A stretch of 64,000 bases of DNA from Calycina herbarum (Eukaryota; Ascomycota; Leotiomycetes; Helotiales; Pezizellaceae): positions 186,001-250,000 of the forward strand of contig LLEY01000037.1 of assembly GCA_001414485.1 (NCBI GenBank). The letters are read 5' to 3'. The position numbers and the translations under genes are program-made. Of this stretch, positions 21,688 through 33,386 are shown piece after piece. Under the pieces are notes generated by a model that had not been told where the DNA came from, did not search any database, and saw only the letters and a program-made list of their open reading frames with translations. Every line of letters begins with the position of its first letter. Position 1 is the first letter of the stretch.

Positions 21688-23581
21688 GTACGATGACGAG
21701 TTGACTTCTCTCTGGAGACGCATTGGTTTTCATTGGTTTTCATTTGGCGTCATTGAATGTGTTTCTATCGTTGTTACCAAACATTATAGTCATCAAGTTA
21801 TAAATTTTCTTTCAGAATGTGTTTGGACCTGTGAGTTTGTTATTCTTATTGGATAATTATTTGTGTTTGGCTTCAAGTATGGCTTGCTATAACCCTTTCA
21901 TATTTTTGGACACCCCCACACCTTATGTCTGCTTTTCATCAGAATATTTTGTTGTTATACATAACCAATTATTTAAACCCTAGGTTTGCAAAGGCCACGA
22001 GAGCATATCCACTACTACCATTTATTTCTCTCTCGAATGTACCATGGTCACTAGACCGCTTGGCTGTGAAAACATTAATAAGAGCGTCTTCTGGACATTA
22101 AGGATTGGTATTGATGGAGATATACTCGGAACTCAAATTACTGTCAGCAATTATCTGCACCAAGAGACGAGGCAAGCTTATGAAGAGCTAGTCCCTTGGA
22201 TTAACTAGTAATTTATGGACCATTAACATTCTCCCATGAAGATTAATCTTTTAAACTTTTATTTATTCTTACTCTGAATCTAGTGATCTAAGGTTTCTCT
22301 AATATGTCTTCATTATCACTTTGTCATCATGGAATCTCACTTGTTTGGAATTTTGCGGAGCACTGAGACTATGCTCGTATTCATACTTCTTTTAATTGAA
22401 TACAGAGACCGTCGATTCAGGCGTTTGAAAAGAAGGGTGTAAAGCAGAAGGAGTTCTAGATACCCTAACTAGTGTCATGATTATTTTGGGCACGACGGAC
22501 GCGGACAATACCATCGTGACTCTAGGCTTGACCTGTACACTACGCTGTGAATCTCTGTAATAGTGCGATAAAGTTGTAATTACAGTAGGCGAGAGCTCTG
22601 TATTTTAGTAAACGTAGCTGTAGGCCAGGGCTCAGTTGCCCCTCCTTAGAGACTCAGGCTGCACATATGCCGTGTAAAGTCCCCTGAATTATTTCACCCG
22701 GAAATATTACTTTGCTCGGAATTCGCTCGGAATTAACACAGAACTTTTCTCGGCAATACTTTTCTCGGAAATATTACTCGGGGATATTATTTTATTTTGG
22801 AGATATTACTTAGGAATATTACCAACTCGGAGATTGTTAATTACTGGGAGATATACTACTCGGAGATATTCTCGCATATAATGTTATAATTCAAAGATAT
22901 TACGCAGAGATTCTCGGAATATTATTTTACTTCGGAGGTATTGCTCGGTTATATTGTTTTATTGGGAGATACACATTGATTCTCGGTGATACTATCTTAC
23001 ACGGAATAACAAAGTTCAAATGTTTTGCTATCAGTAGAGTACCTACAAATACAGAGTCATCAGAAGAGTGTTCAGGTGATAACTCTACTACTTAGTATCT
23101 AGTTAATAATGGAGTGAAGCTGTCTCCATTTGTCTTACTCTATTAGTCGGTGGTTGGTAATTCTTCACATAATGGGAGGGATAAGGAAGTGTGAAGATTA
23201 AGCCTCCGTGTGAGGACCTGGAGGATGGGAACAGGGGTGTTCTTGCTGATGCAAAGTTGACTGCTTTACTAGAGGACATTGTGTTTTTGGATGTTACACC
23301 TGATGTGAGACTCGTGGTTCCATTACAGAAGAGTGTGGTTTGTTGAATTGTTATGTAATTATATATGATGATATCAAATGAAAGAAGGTCGAATTATTTT
23401 TGTGTTTTATACTCTATGGAGGAAGTCTGTATCTTGAACTGCTAATCCATTGCATATTCCGAATAACATATTGTACTCGCGATGATCATTCTCACTACTT
23501 CAAGGGTGCTTCAAGCTTTGTTCTCCTCACCGACGAATCCACTGACGACTCCCGTGGGTCGCAAATAGAACAATCGCAGTC
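21688..23581. other. Gene-free region with a degenerate minisatellite
   Basis: Between the convergent F-box and membrane-protein genes. No ORF above noise. The stretch about 22,690-22,995 is a diverged tandem array, listed separately. 23,100-23,400 contains no recognisable feature. Confidence 0.6.
22690..22995. repeat. Diverged tandem array, CTCGGAGATATTA-like unit
   Basis: About 15 loose copies of a unit reading ctcgg(a/g)(a/g)atatta(c/t)t, such as ctcggaaatattactc, ctcggggatattat, ctcggagatattct and ctcggtgatactat, repeating every 13-25 bp. Spacer length varies. It is not part of an ORF and has no transposon ends. Confidence 0.7.
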
Positions 23582-25633
23582 CTACCTAAATAGTCTTTCG
23601 AATAGATTGCTTGGTTTTCTTTTCTCATCCTTCAGTAATTCCATCGCAGGTTTTCTATGCCCATCGAGGATGATTCCAAGTTGAGAAAAAGAGGTTTTAC
23701 GCACTTTAACGGTATATAAACTTGTCGCGGTTGGGGATGCTTTAGCGGGTGGAGAATTTGCCGCGAGTAGAAATAGGTCTTTGAGAGACCGCAGCCTGTG
23801 GCTTTCCCATCCAATTCCAACGAGAAGAATTGTATGAACCAGTGCTACGAGTATATGGACGAGAAGGGTTGTCAAGGCGATCCGTCTGGTGATACCATCC
23901 GTTGAGTAACTGTATCCATTTTGGAGCATTGTCATCGTCAAAGGAGTAGAATTGCGGATGTCGAATGAGAATTTGCGGTAATTCTGTGATGAAATGTATC
24001 CGTTGTGGGTGAGTGAAAAGTAAGATTCACTGCTAGTAGAAGGCAGCCCAGTGAGGACAACGTCGTTTTCCGTTCGGGCTATGGCATCAGTTACCACAAG
24101 CGAAATGGCCCTTCCAACACTTCTTCCCCGTTCAAATGGAGATAGAGGTTGACGCTTGGAAACAGGAAAAGCATTAAGCTTCGAAACAAGTGGTATGATC
24201 GTCTTGTCTGGGGGTAAAGCTAAGTTTGCCCAATCTGCGTTTATTTTGATATGTGCATGATTGGTGTCGATAGTCTTCCAGGTCTGGCTTGTGAGAATGG
24301 AAGGCGAGTAAATAAAAGGGCCAGTAGAAGGCACCAAGTAGGTTTCCCGAGGCACCCAATTGGCATAAACTGAGCAGGATATAATTTGAATAGTATGTTG
24401 ATACGGTGGGTCTTCTACAGATATAAAAGCCGCGGAAACCGATGGCGTGTTGCTTCCCAGAAATGGCGGATCTATCCAAGTAGCTGCATCCCAATTCGTC
24501 TGGTTCCAGAAGGGGAATAGGGTGGTACCGTCGGTAGACCAACCATCGGTTTTACCTATTAGTGGAAAATGAATTTGTCGATCGAGAATTATACGCTCGG
24601 GGTTGTATCTGGTGTTGACTGTCTTTTCACTTTGAGAACAAACCGAAAAAGACTGAGGTCCGAAGAATGAGGTGCCATTGGGAAGAGCCAATCTGAGCAA
24701 GGCGCTCTGGCCCACAGGTTGCGTTTCTTTATAATAGGCCATGGCCGTTTGAAGCATATTACTGACAGATGAGGCGGGCGTACTAGATATGAAGCAATGG
24801 TCGCTGATCGTACCGCTGCCTCTAGAACACGTCTGAGGAATTCCTTCTAGAACTCGGCTGTGAACTGCAACAGCCTCGGGGCTTTTGGATATGGTTGGTA
24901 TCGAAATGTTTATCGCGGTATTGCTGTTTTCGATTGCCTGGGCAATAATATTCGAAAATCCGCCCGCGGGGCAGTATCTAGGGGTTGAAGTGTTTATGAA
25001 TGTGCAATCCGATGGCATGAAACCATTCAGCGTGATGATTGTTGGCCATAAAACATGCTCATTTGTAGAAGCAAAGAACTTTTGAAGCTGAATTTTTTTC
25101 AATTTTGGGTCCCCAGGGTTGGTTATTTCGTAGGGGATCGGCCACCAGCCGATGGAAGGAAGTATCAAAATAGCAGAAGAGGGACCGACTACAGCAACCA
25201 TGGTCATGAGAAAGACCACAATCAACGCGAATAAAAGCCGACGCACTCTGAACCCTTTGGTAAGGGATTTGCTCCAGAGACCAGCGTTGACGACTGAACT
25301 TAAGTTGTTAAGTTGAAAGCCTGCGAGTACGCCGCCCAGAGACAGACCCTTCCCACTTGAATGTACTAGTTCGTACTGAATATAATTAATGGCTACTGCA
25401 GACAGAGATGCTACTATGAGAATCTCGTGCACTTTGGCTGCGAATTGAAGACCATTGAAAAGAAGATTTTGATGGCTGGCTCCGGGATCATCGAAGTAAA
25501 TTGTGTAATAATTGAGGAGGAGCAGCGCCACGGAGATGATAGTTGGTGGTATATGGATAGTGCATCGTGCCAATATTTTCCATCTCTGGTGGCCAGATAC
25601 ATTTCCCGAAACGATCACAGCCATTTGATGCAA
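23582..25633 (-). CDS. Large-loop multi-pass membrane protein, fungal family of unknown function
   Basis: One exon of 683 residues. Hydrophobic segments lie at about residues 28-46, 68-87, 130-158 and 598-625, leaving an extracytoplasmic region of more than 400 residues between the third and fourth. That region has many N-x-S/T sites (NTST, NISI, NGTS, NQTN, NSTP) and six or more cysteines, consistent with a glycosylated, disulphide-bonded ectodomain. The tail after the last segment is short and basic. This layout (three helices, big loop, one helix) is common among uncharacterised surface proteins of filamentous ascomycetes. I assign no function. A 5' extension or an upstream exon is possible, since the first helix starts at residue 28. 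Confidence 0.8.
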   Translation of the reverse strand: MHQMAVIVSGNVSGHQRWKILARCTIHIPPTIISVALLLLNYYTIYFDDPGASHQNLLFNGLQFAAKVHEILIVASLSAVAINYIQYELVHSSGKGLSLGGVLAGFQLNNLSSVVNAGLWSKSLTKGFRVRRLLFALIVVFLMTMVAVVGPSSAILILPSIGWWPIPYEITNPGDPKLKKIQLQKFFASTNEHVLWPTIITLNGFMPSDCTFINTSTPRYCPAGGFSNIIAQAIENSNTAINISIPTISKSPEAVAVHSRVLEGIPQTCSRGSGTISDHCFISSTPASSVSNMLQTAMAYYKETQPVGQSALLRLALPNGTSFFGPQSFSVCSQSEKTVNTRYNPERIILDRQIHFPLIGKTDGWSTDGTTLFPFWNQTNWDAATWIDPPFLGSNTPSVSAAFISVEDPPYQHTIQIISCSVYANWVPRETYLVPSTGPFIYSPSILTSQTWKTIDTNHAHIKINADWANLALPPDKTIIPLVSKLNAFPVSKRQPLSPFERGRSVGRAISLVVTDAIARTENDVVLTGLPSTSSESYFSLTHNGYISSQNYRKFSFDIRNSTPLTMTMLQNGYSYSTDGITRRIALTTLLVHILVALVHTILLVGIGWESHRLRSLKDLFLLAANSPPAKASPTATSLYTVKVRKTSFSQLGIILDGHRKPAMELLKDEKRKPSNLFERLFR

Positions 25634-26587
25634 AAATTGAAAGCGAAGGGTTGACGTAGGTGGAGCAAAAATCTCGCTTAAGGATAGTGAATGTTCTGAA
25701 GTTTAAGGGGGAGAGGCATATGTAACTGACTGAATGGTTGAAGGCGAAGGGTAGATATTGTAATTCCAGTGCGATTCGTCCTTCGCAAGCTAGTGTTGTA
25801 TTTAGCCCCAAGACCAAGGCATACCCCCTAAATTGAATCCTTTCAGCCTTACTACAGGTCACACAACAGGAGGCGAAATCAAGAAAAGTACGATCATTAC
25901 CTCTGATAGGTTGGATGAGCGCTCACGGCCGTCCAAACAGGGCCCTTCAGCCCCAGACAAGGACCATCGACAGAGAAGAAGTGTACTTTTTTTCCTGAAG
26001 AAGATAACAATGCCACAGTGAAGCGCCCGCTCCTTACGAACAGTTTCCAATTGTGGGCGCTTAGGCAGGGGAAAACGCCCGAATTCGTCCTGGGCCCACC
26101 AGAACGTTCAGGCAAGATGGAAAAAATATGACAAAAAAATATAGAAATATTTTCTGATAGCGAATAACAGTAGGAGAAGAAGCTCAATTATTTCAGTTGC
26201 TGCGTTATGGTTTTAGTTAGGATTAAAGGCCATTCCAAGATTCAATCTGACCGTGGTACCCCGCCAAAAAATAACCTTTCTTTAGGGGGGGGGAGTAGGC
26301 CCTAAGTTACAGGGTGTTTATAGGGCAGGAGCGATAAGAGCTCCCACCCATCTCAGTATTACCTATGGATGGTAAATTCCCAAGTACTGTCGCATATCCC
26401 AATTGTAAGATTAATTATACTTAATCGGAGTATTACATTCTTTCTGGGTATATCGAGTCCTATCAGATATGCGGTAACCAGTTTTCGTTGAAGCCACATT
26501 CAGTCAGGCACGGACTCATCAATTGAGTACATATTCATACCCTCAAACGCTACATTGCTATGCAACACTCATAATTTCATCGAATCA
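25634..26587. other. Intergenic region, nothing recognised
   Basis: Promoter side of the membrane-protein gene and 3' flank of RFC2. Contains a G9-10 homopolymer at about 26,284-26,293. No gene recognised. Confidence 0.5.
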
Positions 26588-27891
26588 TTACTTCATTGCC
26601 AAGATATTCGAGATTCGTAACGATAAATCGAGGATCGTGATATGCTCATCTGAACCATCCACTAAGCGTTTGTCGACTTCAGAGAAGACGAGGGTGATTT
26701 TGTTTTTTTGTACATCGGGTATCGCTTCATTGTAGAGGACGGATTGGAATAGCTAGAAAATGTTAGTTTAGAAACACCTTCGTAGGGTCGGGGATATGGG
26801 ATGTACCTGTGTGACAACTTGAGTAGCACTCCAACCATCCGCAACCATATCAGTAACCACCCTTGAGACATTGTCATAGACAATCCCCTTTGACTTTGGC
26901 TGCATAGCCAGCACCAATTTATCAATCGTCTCATCCGGAATCACACCAGCAATATCTTCAACGCTCTTCACCGTCACAATCTTCTCCTCATCATCAACAT
27001 CCATCTCATCCTCGTTTTTCTCTGTCATACCCATAGTACCTACTAATCTCGCCGCACTCTGCAGAAAGGTAATCGCTTTCCGCAAATCTCCCTCACTACA
27101 TCGAATCAGCGTATCCACCGCCCCATCCTCAAGCTTCACCCCCTCCTTCGCAGCAATCTCCTCCACCCTCTTAACCGCATTTCCCTGATCCAAGCTCTTA
27201 AACCGGAACTTACTACACCTACTAGCCAAGGGATCAATAATCCTCGTCACATAATTACAAATCAAACAGAAGCGTGTAATCTTGCTATACGTCTCCATCG
27301 TTCTTCTAAGGGCACTCTGCGCATCTTGTGTCATACTATCCGCCTCATCCAATATGATAATCTTGTATGGCGGACAAGGGTAGAGGTTTCGATATGCAGC
27401 AGAGGGTTGGGTGAGTTGCATTCGTGCGAAGTCTTTTACTTTTTCGCGGACGATGGAGATTCCGCGCTCGTCGGAGGCGTTTAGTTCGAGGACGCGGGAT
27501 TTGATGAGTTCGGGGCCGTAGAGTTCTTTGGCTAGGGCAAGGACGGTGGAGGTTTTTCCTGTGCCTGGGGGGCCGTAAAAGAGCATGTGTGGGAGCTGCG
27601 GATATTAGTTGTGGTTTTGCTAGGAGGGGTAAGGAAACTGACATTGGAGGATTGGAGGTTTCGCTGGAGGACTGTGATGGTGTGGTCTTGGGCTGTGACA
27701 TCACTGAGGTTTTTGGGGCGACTGGATATGTGTAAGTATGCTGTGCCAGCTCTAGAGGGGGTGCAGGTGATGGTGTACTATTTCTCAACCCATGGTTGAA
27801 GTCGGTTTGTTTCTTTGGTGGGTGCAACTTTCGTGGATGTGCCATTCGCTGCTGCCTCCTTGCGGGCTTTGAGATCAAAGAATCCTGCCAT
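26588..27891 (-). CDS. rfc2: Replication factor C subunit 2 (clamp loader; human RFC4 equivalent)
   Basis: Four minus-strand exons, 27891-27779, 27721-27643, 27595-26807 and 26752-26588, with introns of 57, 47 and 54 bp, give 381 residues with all phases matching. RFC2 is one of the small AAA+ subunits of the RFC complex that loads PCNA at primer-template junctions; it is also shared by alternative clamp loaders. Blocks: PWVEKYRPKNL (RFC box), [16 protein letters not shown] (Walker A, Lys78), [19 protein letters not shown] (Walker B, Asp147-Glu148), [30 protein letters not shown] (SRC arginine motif) and a C-terminal helical collar. An acidic insert ([10 protein letters not shown]) lies in the lid/collar region. 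The start gives [15 protein letters not shown], typical of fungal RFC2. Essential housekeeping gene. Confidence 0.96.
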
Positions 27892-29716
27892 TTCGAAATA
27901 ATTCGATGCTGGGGGTGGAAAGGAGTTGAGAGGCGGGTTGGATGTGGTGGTGTTGCTTCAATGGGGAGAATGTATTTGGAGACGCGACGCGCTCTCGGTG
28001 GACAGAAAAAGTGGCGGGCCCATGCTGACCCCAAAAAACGAGGCACCATTTTAAGAGACGTACAGCTTCACGCAACAGGGTCGCAAAAATATACAAAAAA
28101 TACAGATAGAAGCCGAATTAACTGTTTAATACTGACGTTGATTTTTAGAGGGTTTAAATCTGGCATTGCTGCGGAATCTTAGCCTAAATCCCAGGGTGAC
28201 GGTCCTGCGACTCTTTTTGTCCATCGTGAGGACGCGTAAAGTGGATTACTCGTTATGCGGTACCGGACCAGATACGCTAGATCTCCTCTGCTGAGATCGT
28301 TCTGCAACAACATTCGGCAGGCTCCACGACAATTTCAGTAGTCGCATCGGAAAATCTAGGACGGTTATTATATTATACTAGGAAGTCAGTTCAACGAACG
28401 CTGTCGACCTGGTCCTTTATGCGAGCACCCCTCGACCTCAATGATGATTCCAAACCACCCCTCCACGGATACCTTCTCGACGACACGAGAAGGGTTGCGT
28501 GGGGGTTATGCTCTGTGTGTGCTCAGAGCTCAGAGTTGTGCCTTCCTCCTCGCAGTAATGGTGGCCCTGAACTGCGTACGAGGGAAGGAGCGACCTCGAG
28601 AGTTGAGATGGCCGGTGAAGGTTCGATCGATGTGAAATCGAGAGTCGAGCCTTCCATTCTCGAAGCCATTTCATCATGTCTTTTGTCTTTTGTAAAATCG
28701 AGGGTTTCCCGTCTATGGGTAAATCTTTAGATGCCATCACTCTCTCTTTTTCATAGCCTTGATGGGTTTGAGGATATCATTGCTCTGAAATTGGCTATTG
28801 TAGGTTACCTGCAAATAGAGTTCTCTTTCCAGAGTAGTTGTGGCTATTGGTATGCTACTTGCTGATAGTTGGACCTCGGGTCCCACTTCAATCGTGTGTG
28901 GGAGTCTTCCGAGTCTTTTGGGGTCTCATCGGAAGCCTCATCATTCCACAAGCAGTCATCAGCAAGAACCTGTGCCATGAGCTAAGGGCTTTCATACGGA
29001 CGGCTGAGAGTTCTGGATGGACGGATCGAAATAATTCTTGATTACACCTCGACTCTATCCATAGAAATCGCCCCATTTCCCCCCAAAAAAGACTCGAATC
29101 ATTCGTCAAAAAGAATCAAACATATCATTCGCAAAGCGTTTCAAACAAACAAAGGGCCCATATTTTACGGACTCCTCAACTTTCCAATAACTCCAATCAA
29201 TAATCCCCGCGCCTGCCTGCAAGCTTTATATTGTATCACAATTTACGGTGGATGAGCGCAGTAGTGACAGCTTCTATGTGCTTCAGCAAACCTCCTCACT
29301 CTTCTGAATTCGCTCATTGAAGCCCGTGCCGGGTTTTTCATCTTCGAAATTTCTCTTTGCATCTTGTTGCGTCGGTAATGTTCTACCTCGATCAAACCAT
29401 CATGCCTCTGCTGATGCGTGGTGTCTACTTTAGACTTGAACAGCTTTACCATGGCAGTTCATTGTCCTAGACTATTTCGCACAATGAAAACAAGGTAGGT
29501 GTACGCAGCGCAATGCCAACTCTCTTCCAGGTGGCATACCGAAGAACCGTGAGATTTACTGTGGATATTCAAGGAAGACTTTCTTATTATCATGGTGACG
29601 TTTTAATTAATTCTCGGTAGTATTATGCTTTTGCTAACCTCATTTTTAGATCCAGGTCTCCACCACTTCGTAAAAGAAGTCTACGATTGAAAAATATCGT
29701 ATGCGTCTCTAACGTA
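27892..29716. other. Intergenic region, no gene recognised
   Basis: Begins with the RFC2 promoter. ORFs of 60-130 codons occur on both strands but have no motifs or splice partners. 29,460-29,716 is the 3' flank of the GH43 gene. Confidence 0.5.
27981..28237. promoter_or_regulatory. MCB-like cell-cycle motifs upstream of RFC2
   Basis: Upstream of the RFC2 ATG (minus strand, at 27891) are a double CGCG core, gacgcgacgcgc at 27,981-27,992, and a full ACGCGT at 28,232-28,237. ACGCGT is the MluI cell-cycle box bound by MBF-type factors, which drive replication genes at G1/S in yeasts. Motif presence is seen; regulation is inferred. Confidence 0.45.
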
Positions 29717-31462
29717 CTATTTTTGTCCTGCACTAGGGATGCTCTCAGTTGCGGAAACGTATTGTGCTACCCCCTGATATCTCCAGCGGTTGAAGTGTGC
29801 AGTACCACCAGATGGACAATCTGACTGACCACTGTTTCCAGCTCCATTGCATGTGGCGTAGACCCCTATCAAACTTCCAACAAATGAACCGCCCCCACCG
29901 CTCACGAGTGCAGCAGACGCCGTACCAACTATGACCTTAGCTCTTGGGTTCCTTACCGGCATTGCCGAAAGCGCATAGTGAGTTGCATTGCTCGTTTCGA
30001 TCTGCAATCTAATGGGAGAGCTTGCCCAACCTTTTGGTAATGGAATGGTGACGGGTGCTGGAGGGGTGCCGGTTCCTTCTGCGCGGAAACGAAGAGAAAG
30101 TCTAGGCGCTTCCGTTGAGTTACTTTTAAGAAGTACCAATCCCAAATTGATATGATTTACTTGCGTCAGGAATACAGTAACGCCCGCCTCCTGGTCGACT
30201 TCTTGGGGATCGAAAGACAGGTCAACACTGAAAGTGAACAACGTATCGGTTTGACGACGACCAATAAACGATAATCCAAGCTGCCCAGTGAGTTCGGGAG
30301 TTGACGTTGAGACTGGAGTGCCAGTCAGATTATTGCGACTTGGTATAATGCTCAAACCCTGGAATGTCACGGAAATGGCATTTTCCCTTGGTACACGCCA
30401 GTAGACAAGATTTCGAGGAATTGCTGAACCCTTCCGAAAATCATATACATCAGGTTTCGAGTTAAAAGGGCCATCTCCTGGGAGGTTCCGGCTGGTTGGT
30501 GGCAACTGCCATCCAGTCATAGTGCCTCGAACTGGCTCGAGGATAGGCCATTCGCCTTCATTCCATGTTATAGGGAAGAGGACAGCCTCACGACCCATAG
30601 GATAAACCTCATATTCCGGTCCTGATCGTGTTGCTAAACACATTCCCCACCACTTTCCCTGGGCATCCTGGAAGAAATCTCCATGTCCAACAGTCTGGAA
30701 ATATTCATTCGTACCACGATTCGTCAGAATGGGATTGTTTTCATACGCGGTATAAGGACCGGTGATCTTTGGAGCTCTCGCGATGGTAATTGAATGATCC
30801 GTAGCCGTCCCTCCTTCCGCAATAATGAGATAATAAAACCCATCTTTCTTATGAATATGCGGTCCTTCTGGCCATACTCCCCCTGTGCCATTCCACAAAC
30901 TGATAGATGGCTGACTTAGTTCCCCAGTTTCAAGATTGAATTCTTGAAGTATGACGCCCTGTGTGGCAACATACACCTTCCCATCATCATCCCAAAACAA
31001 ATCCGGATCAATGTTATTCGTATGAAACGTAACAGGGTCACTCCACGCCTCATCGCTAAAAGGATCTTTCGTCTTAAAAAGCACACCGATGATTCCTCCT
31101 TCTATGCCGAGATATTCACATATTACGAAAAACTCTCCATCGTGATAGCGGATTGTTGGTGCGAACATTCCATCTTGTTGGCCAGGGGTTTTCTGACTTA
31201 CACCGGGGAGCTGGGTTTCCCGATTCCAAACATGGGAGACGTGTTTCCAGTTGAGGAGGTCTTTTGATGCGTAGACGGGGAGACCTGGGAAGGATATGAA
31301 TGTCGAGGTTACGCAGAAGAATGTGTTATTTACGTTGATGCAGGAGGGGTCGGAGTGCCAGCCGGGGAGGACGGGGTTATTGTAAGTTGAGTTTTGCGCA
31401 AAGGCGAGGGAGGTTGCCATTGTGGAGGCGAAGAGAAGGAGAGGGGAGATGAGGGAAAACAT
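29717..31462 (-). CDS. Secreted GH43 family beta-xylosidase / arabinofuranosidase
   Basis: One exon, 581 residues. Residues 1-22 are a signal peptide (ending SLAFA). The five-bladed propeller of GH43 follows: Asp38 in HSDPSC (catalytic base), Asp152 in NNIDPDLFWDD (pKa modulator) and Glu199 in VWPEGPHI (acid). FQTVGHGDFFQDAQGKWW is another family block. The C-terminal about 200 residues form a beta-sandwich accessory domain (RNLVYWRVPRE..GRRQTDT..SVDLSF..), as in GH43 enzymes active on xylan side chains. Several N-x-S/T sites. Acts outside the cell on xylo- or arabino-oligosaccharides of plant cell walls; exact linkage cannot be read from the sequence. Confidence 0.92.
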   Translation of the reverse strand: MFSLISPLLLFASTMATSLAFAQNSTYNNPVLPGWHSDPSCINVNNTFFCVTSTFISFPGLPVYASKDLLNWKHVSHVWNRETQLPGVSQKTPGQQDGMFAPTIRYHDGEFFVICEYLGIEGGIIGVLFKTKDPFSDEAWSDPVTFHTNNIDPDLFWDDDGKVYVATQGVILQEFNLETGELSQPSISLWNGTGGVWPEGPHIHKKDGFYYLIIAEGGTATDHSITIARAPKITGPYTAYENNPILTNRGTNEYFQTVGHGDFFQDAQGKWWGMCLATRSGPEYEVYPMGREAVLFPITWNEGEWPILEPVRGTMTGWQLPPTSRNLPGDGPFNSKPDVYDFRKGSAIPRNLVYWRVPRENAISVTFQGLSIIPSRNNLTGTPVSTSTPELTGQLGLSFIGRRQTDTLFTFSVDLSFDPQEVDQEAGVTVFLTQVNHINLGLVLLKSNSTEAPRLSLRFRAEGTGTPPAPVTIPLPKGWASSPIRLQIETSNATHYALSAMPVRNPRAKVIVGTASAALVSGGGGSFVGSLIGVYATCNGAGNSGQSDCPSGGTAHFNRWRYQGVAQYVSATESIPSAGQK

Positions 31463-32764
31463 TTTGGTGGTTGAGTAAGCAAGATTTGAAGTTTATTCTG
31501 ACAACAGTGGGATCTTGAGGGTTTTATACAATTCATTTCTTAGGATTCCAGCTAGTGCTGAAGCTCGTGTGGAGTTCGTTCCCACGAGAGGATCTGCCCC
31601 TCGCTCCATAATTATGTGGACTTACATTTAGCCAGTGCGTGAAATTAGTTGGATTTTCTGTAATTGTTGAAGATTTAGCATTGTCCCCGCATCTTGGTTG
31701 CAAGATTTGATTCATGGATATGGTTAGCCGTGGGCATATGGCGTAACTCACTTTAGCCTAAACATATTCAAAAACGCACCAATTGGACAATCAATTGGCC
31801 ATTTATTTTTTAAACTTACCATGGTTCCTTTGGTGGGTCCCTCTGGACGTCATCTTTCTTTCTTTCTTGCTCGGAAACTAAGTCATTGTGTCGTCTCACT
31901 TTATAAGGAACTTAAGAGACTCCATAATGACGCTGAAAGTTTCAACCTCCTCTCAGACTCTGAGTTTACCCTTCGCTTTCACCTTTCCCCAGTCTTTTTC
32001 TTCCCAGGGCTCATATGTTTGAGATGAAGACTTCACTTGTTAATGATTAGATAAAACTCTCTTGGAAATTCCAAGAGAGGACGAGAGCTCCCTCAATCAG
32101 ATGACCATATCTGCTGATCACTAAATCGATGGTCTCGTTCAAGTGATAATTGAAACATTCACTCGAAGCCATGGCTTGTTCTATCTCATAATGGGAAATT
32201 ACGATGTAAAGAGGTTTTGGTCAAGGGTGAAGCCGAAAAAGTGCATCATATGGTTCTAGCCTATCAATGACTTCTAGTGATCTCTCAGATTGGAATCCTA
32301 TCAAAACTTCAGCTTTCACAAATACATACTCAGTGAAGTGAGGTTCCAAAGCCTGACCATGTACACCTGAGGGTGGTAGTCGCTAAGTCTTTCCTCCTCT
32401 GACTAGCAAAGCCAACATTCCCTCTTTCAAATTTAAGCGACCCAATCACGATTGCCCTTTTACATAGCCACCTTTAATATCGCTATTAGTTTCTGATCTA
32501 AGCGCCGATCTAATATCGCAAAAATTAGCGCGACATTCTGTAAACGCGATCTCTTTCCCCGCAACAAGCAACACCTCAACTCTCTGTCCAAATCTTGAAC
32601 AAGACACCAACCATACCACTCCACCCAACCTTCGGGAGATCGATAACACCCAAGAAGCCTGCGCCCATCATCTCTTGCCAAACTCAAGCTTGGCCACCCA
32701 GACCAAAGCACTCACTGCTTTCGGTTCAACCACGCACACCTCACCTTCAAAAATCACCCGCACC
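31463..32764. other. Intergenic region between divergent genes
   Basis: Shared upstream region of the GH43 gene and the small protein gene at 32,765. No gene recognised. 32,600-32,764 is C/A-rich, typical of a fungal 5' UTR. Confidence 0.5.
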
Positions 32765-33386
32765 ATGGCAAACATGTCAACCGAAATCAAGACACCATCA
32801 CGGGCAAAGAAGGGATGGAAGGCTCTGAAGTCCCCATTCAAGAAGAAGAGCTCAACAAGCTTGAATGGAAAGAGTGCAAGCGACCCAGGACAAGTTGCTG
32901 TACCCCCAATGCCTAAGATCGGACTCAACAACAGCGCCCCAACAAACAGCTTTACAACAAACGCCCCTGCAACTCAAAATGGTGCCAGTGAACAGGGTGG
33001 ATTGGGTATGAATCTTAAACACTTTTGGGATGATTCTGATGAGAGTTCTGACGAGGAGGAAACAAATGTAAGATTCACCTTCGCCAACCAATCCATTTCG
33101 CCAACTCCTCCTTGAACGCGCCATTCAGGTGTTTCATAATTTTTCACTTCTTCGTTCAACAGAGGCTGACCACTGCGCGCGTCAGGGAAACTTCACCCCT
33201 GGAAAAAATGTTTGGTACCGCGAACCATCAACTGGATTGGAGCAAGCCGTGAAGGTCATTAGCTTTGCGGAGACTAGAATGGGATTGTTGTACAAAGTTG
33301 AACACCTTCTTACAGGCGAACTCAAGAAAGTCTTTGCTCAGGATTTGACTCGTCGTCGCGCTGGATCCTTGGGAAGTGATAATTGA
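32765..33386 (+). CDS. Small hypothetical protein, basic/acidic disordered N-terminus and a possible SH3-like C-terminal domain (paralogue A)
   Basis: Exons 32765-33067 and 33165-33386 join (97-bp intron, GTAAGA donor, acceptor AACAGAG with the phase-0 exon beginning GCTGACC) to 174 residues. The ATG has a good CACCATGG context; an in-frame TTG further up is not used. N-terminus: TPSRAKKGWKALKSPFKKK, basic; then Ser/Asn-rich; then an acidic patch FWDDSDESSDEEE. After the splice comes a compact region of about 70 residues (PGKNVWYREP.., VKVISF, LLYKVEH.., LKKVFAQDL) with alternating hydrophobics like a small beta barrel (Tudor/SH3-like by look only). A second gene at 38,676 shares the layout. 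Function unknown. Confidence 0.7.

Noticed and set aside
16489..25633. A secondary-metabolite cluster around the adenylate-forming reductase
   Set aside because: Neighbours are an F-box gene, a membrane protein of unknown role and a coiled-coil gene; no oxidoreductase, transporter or pathway regulator is present.
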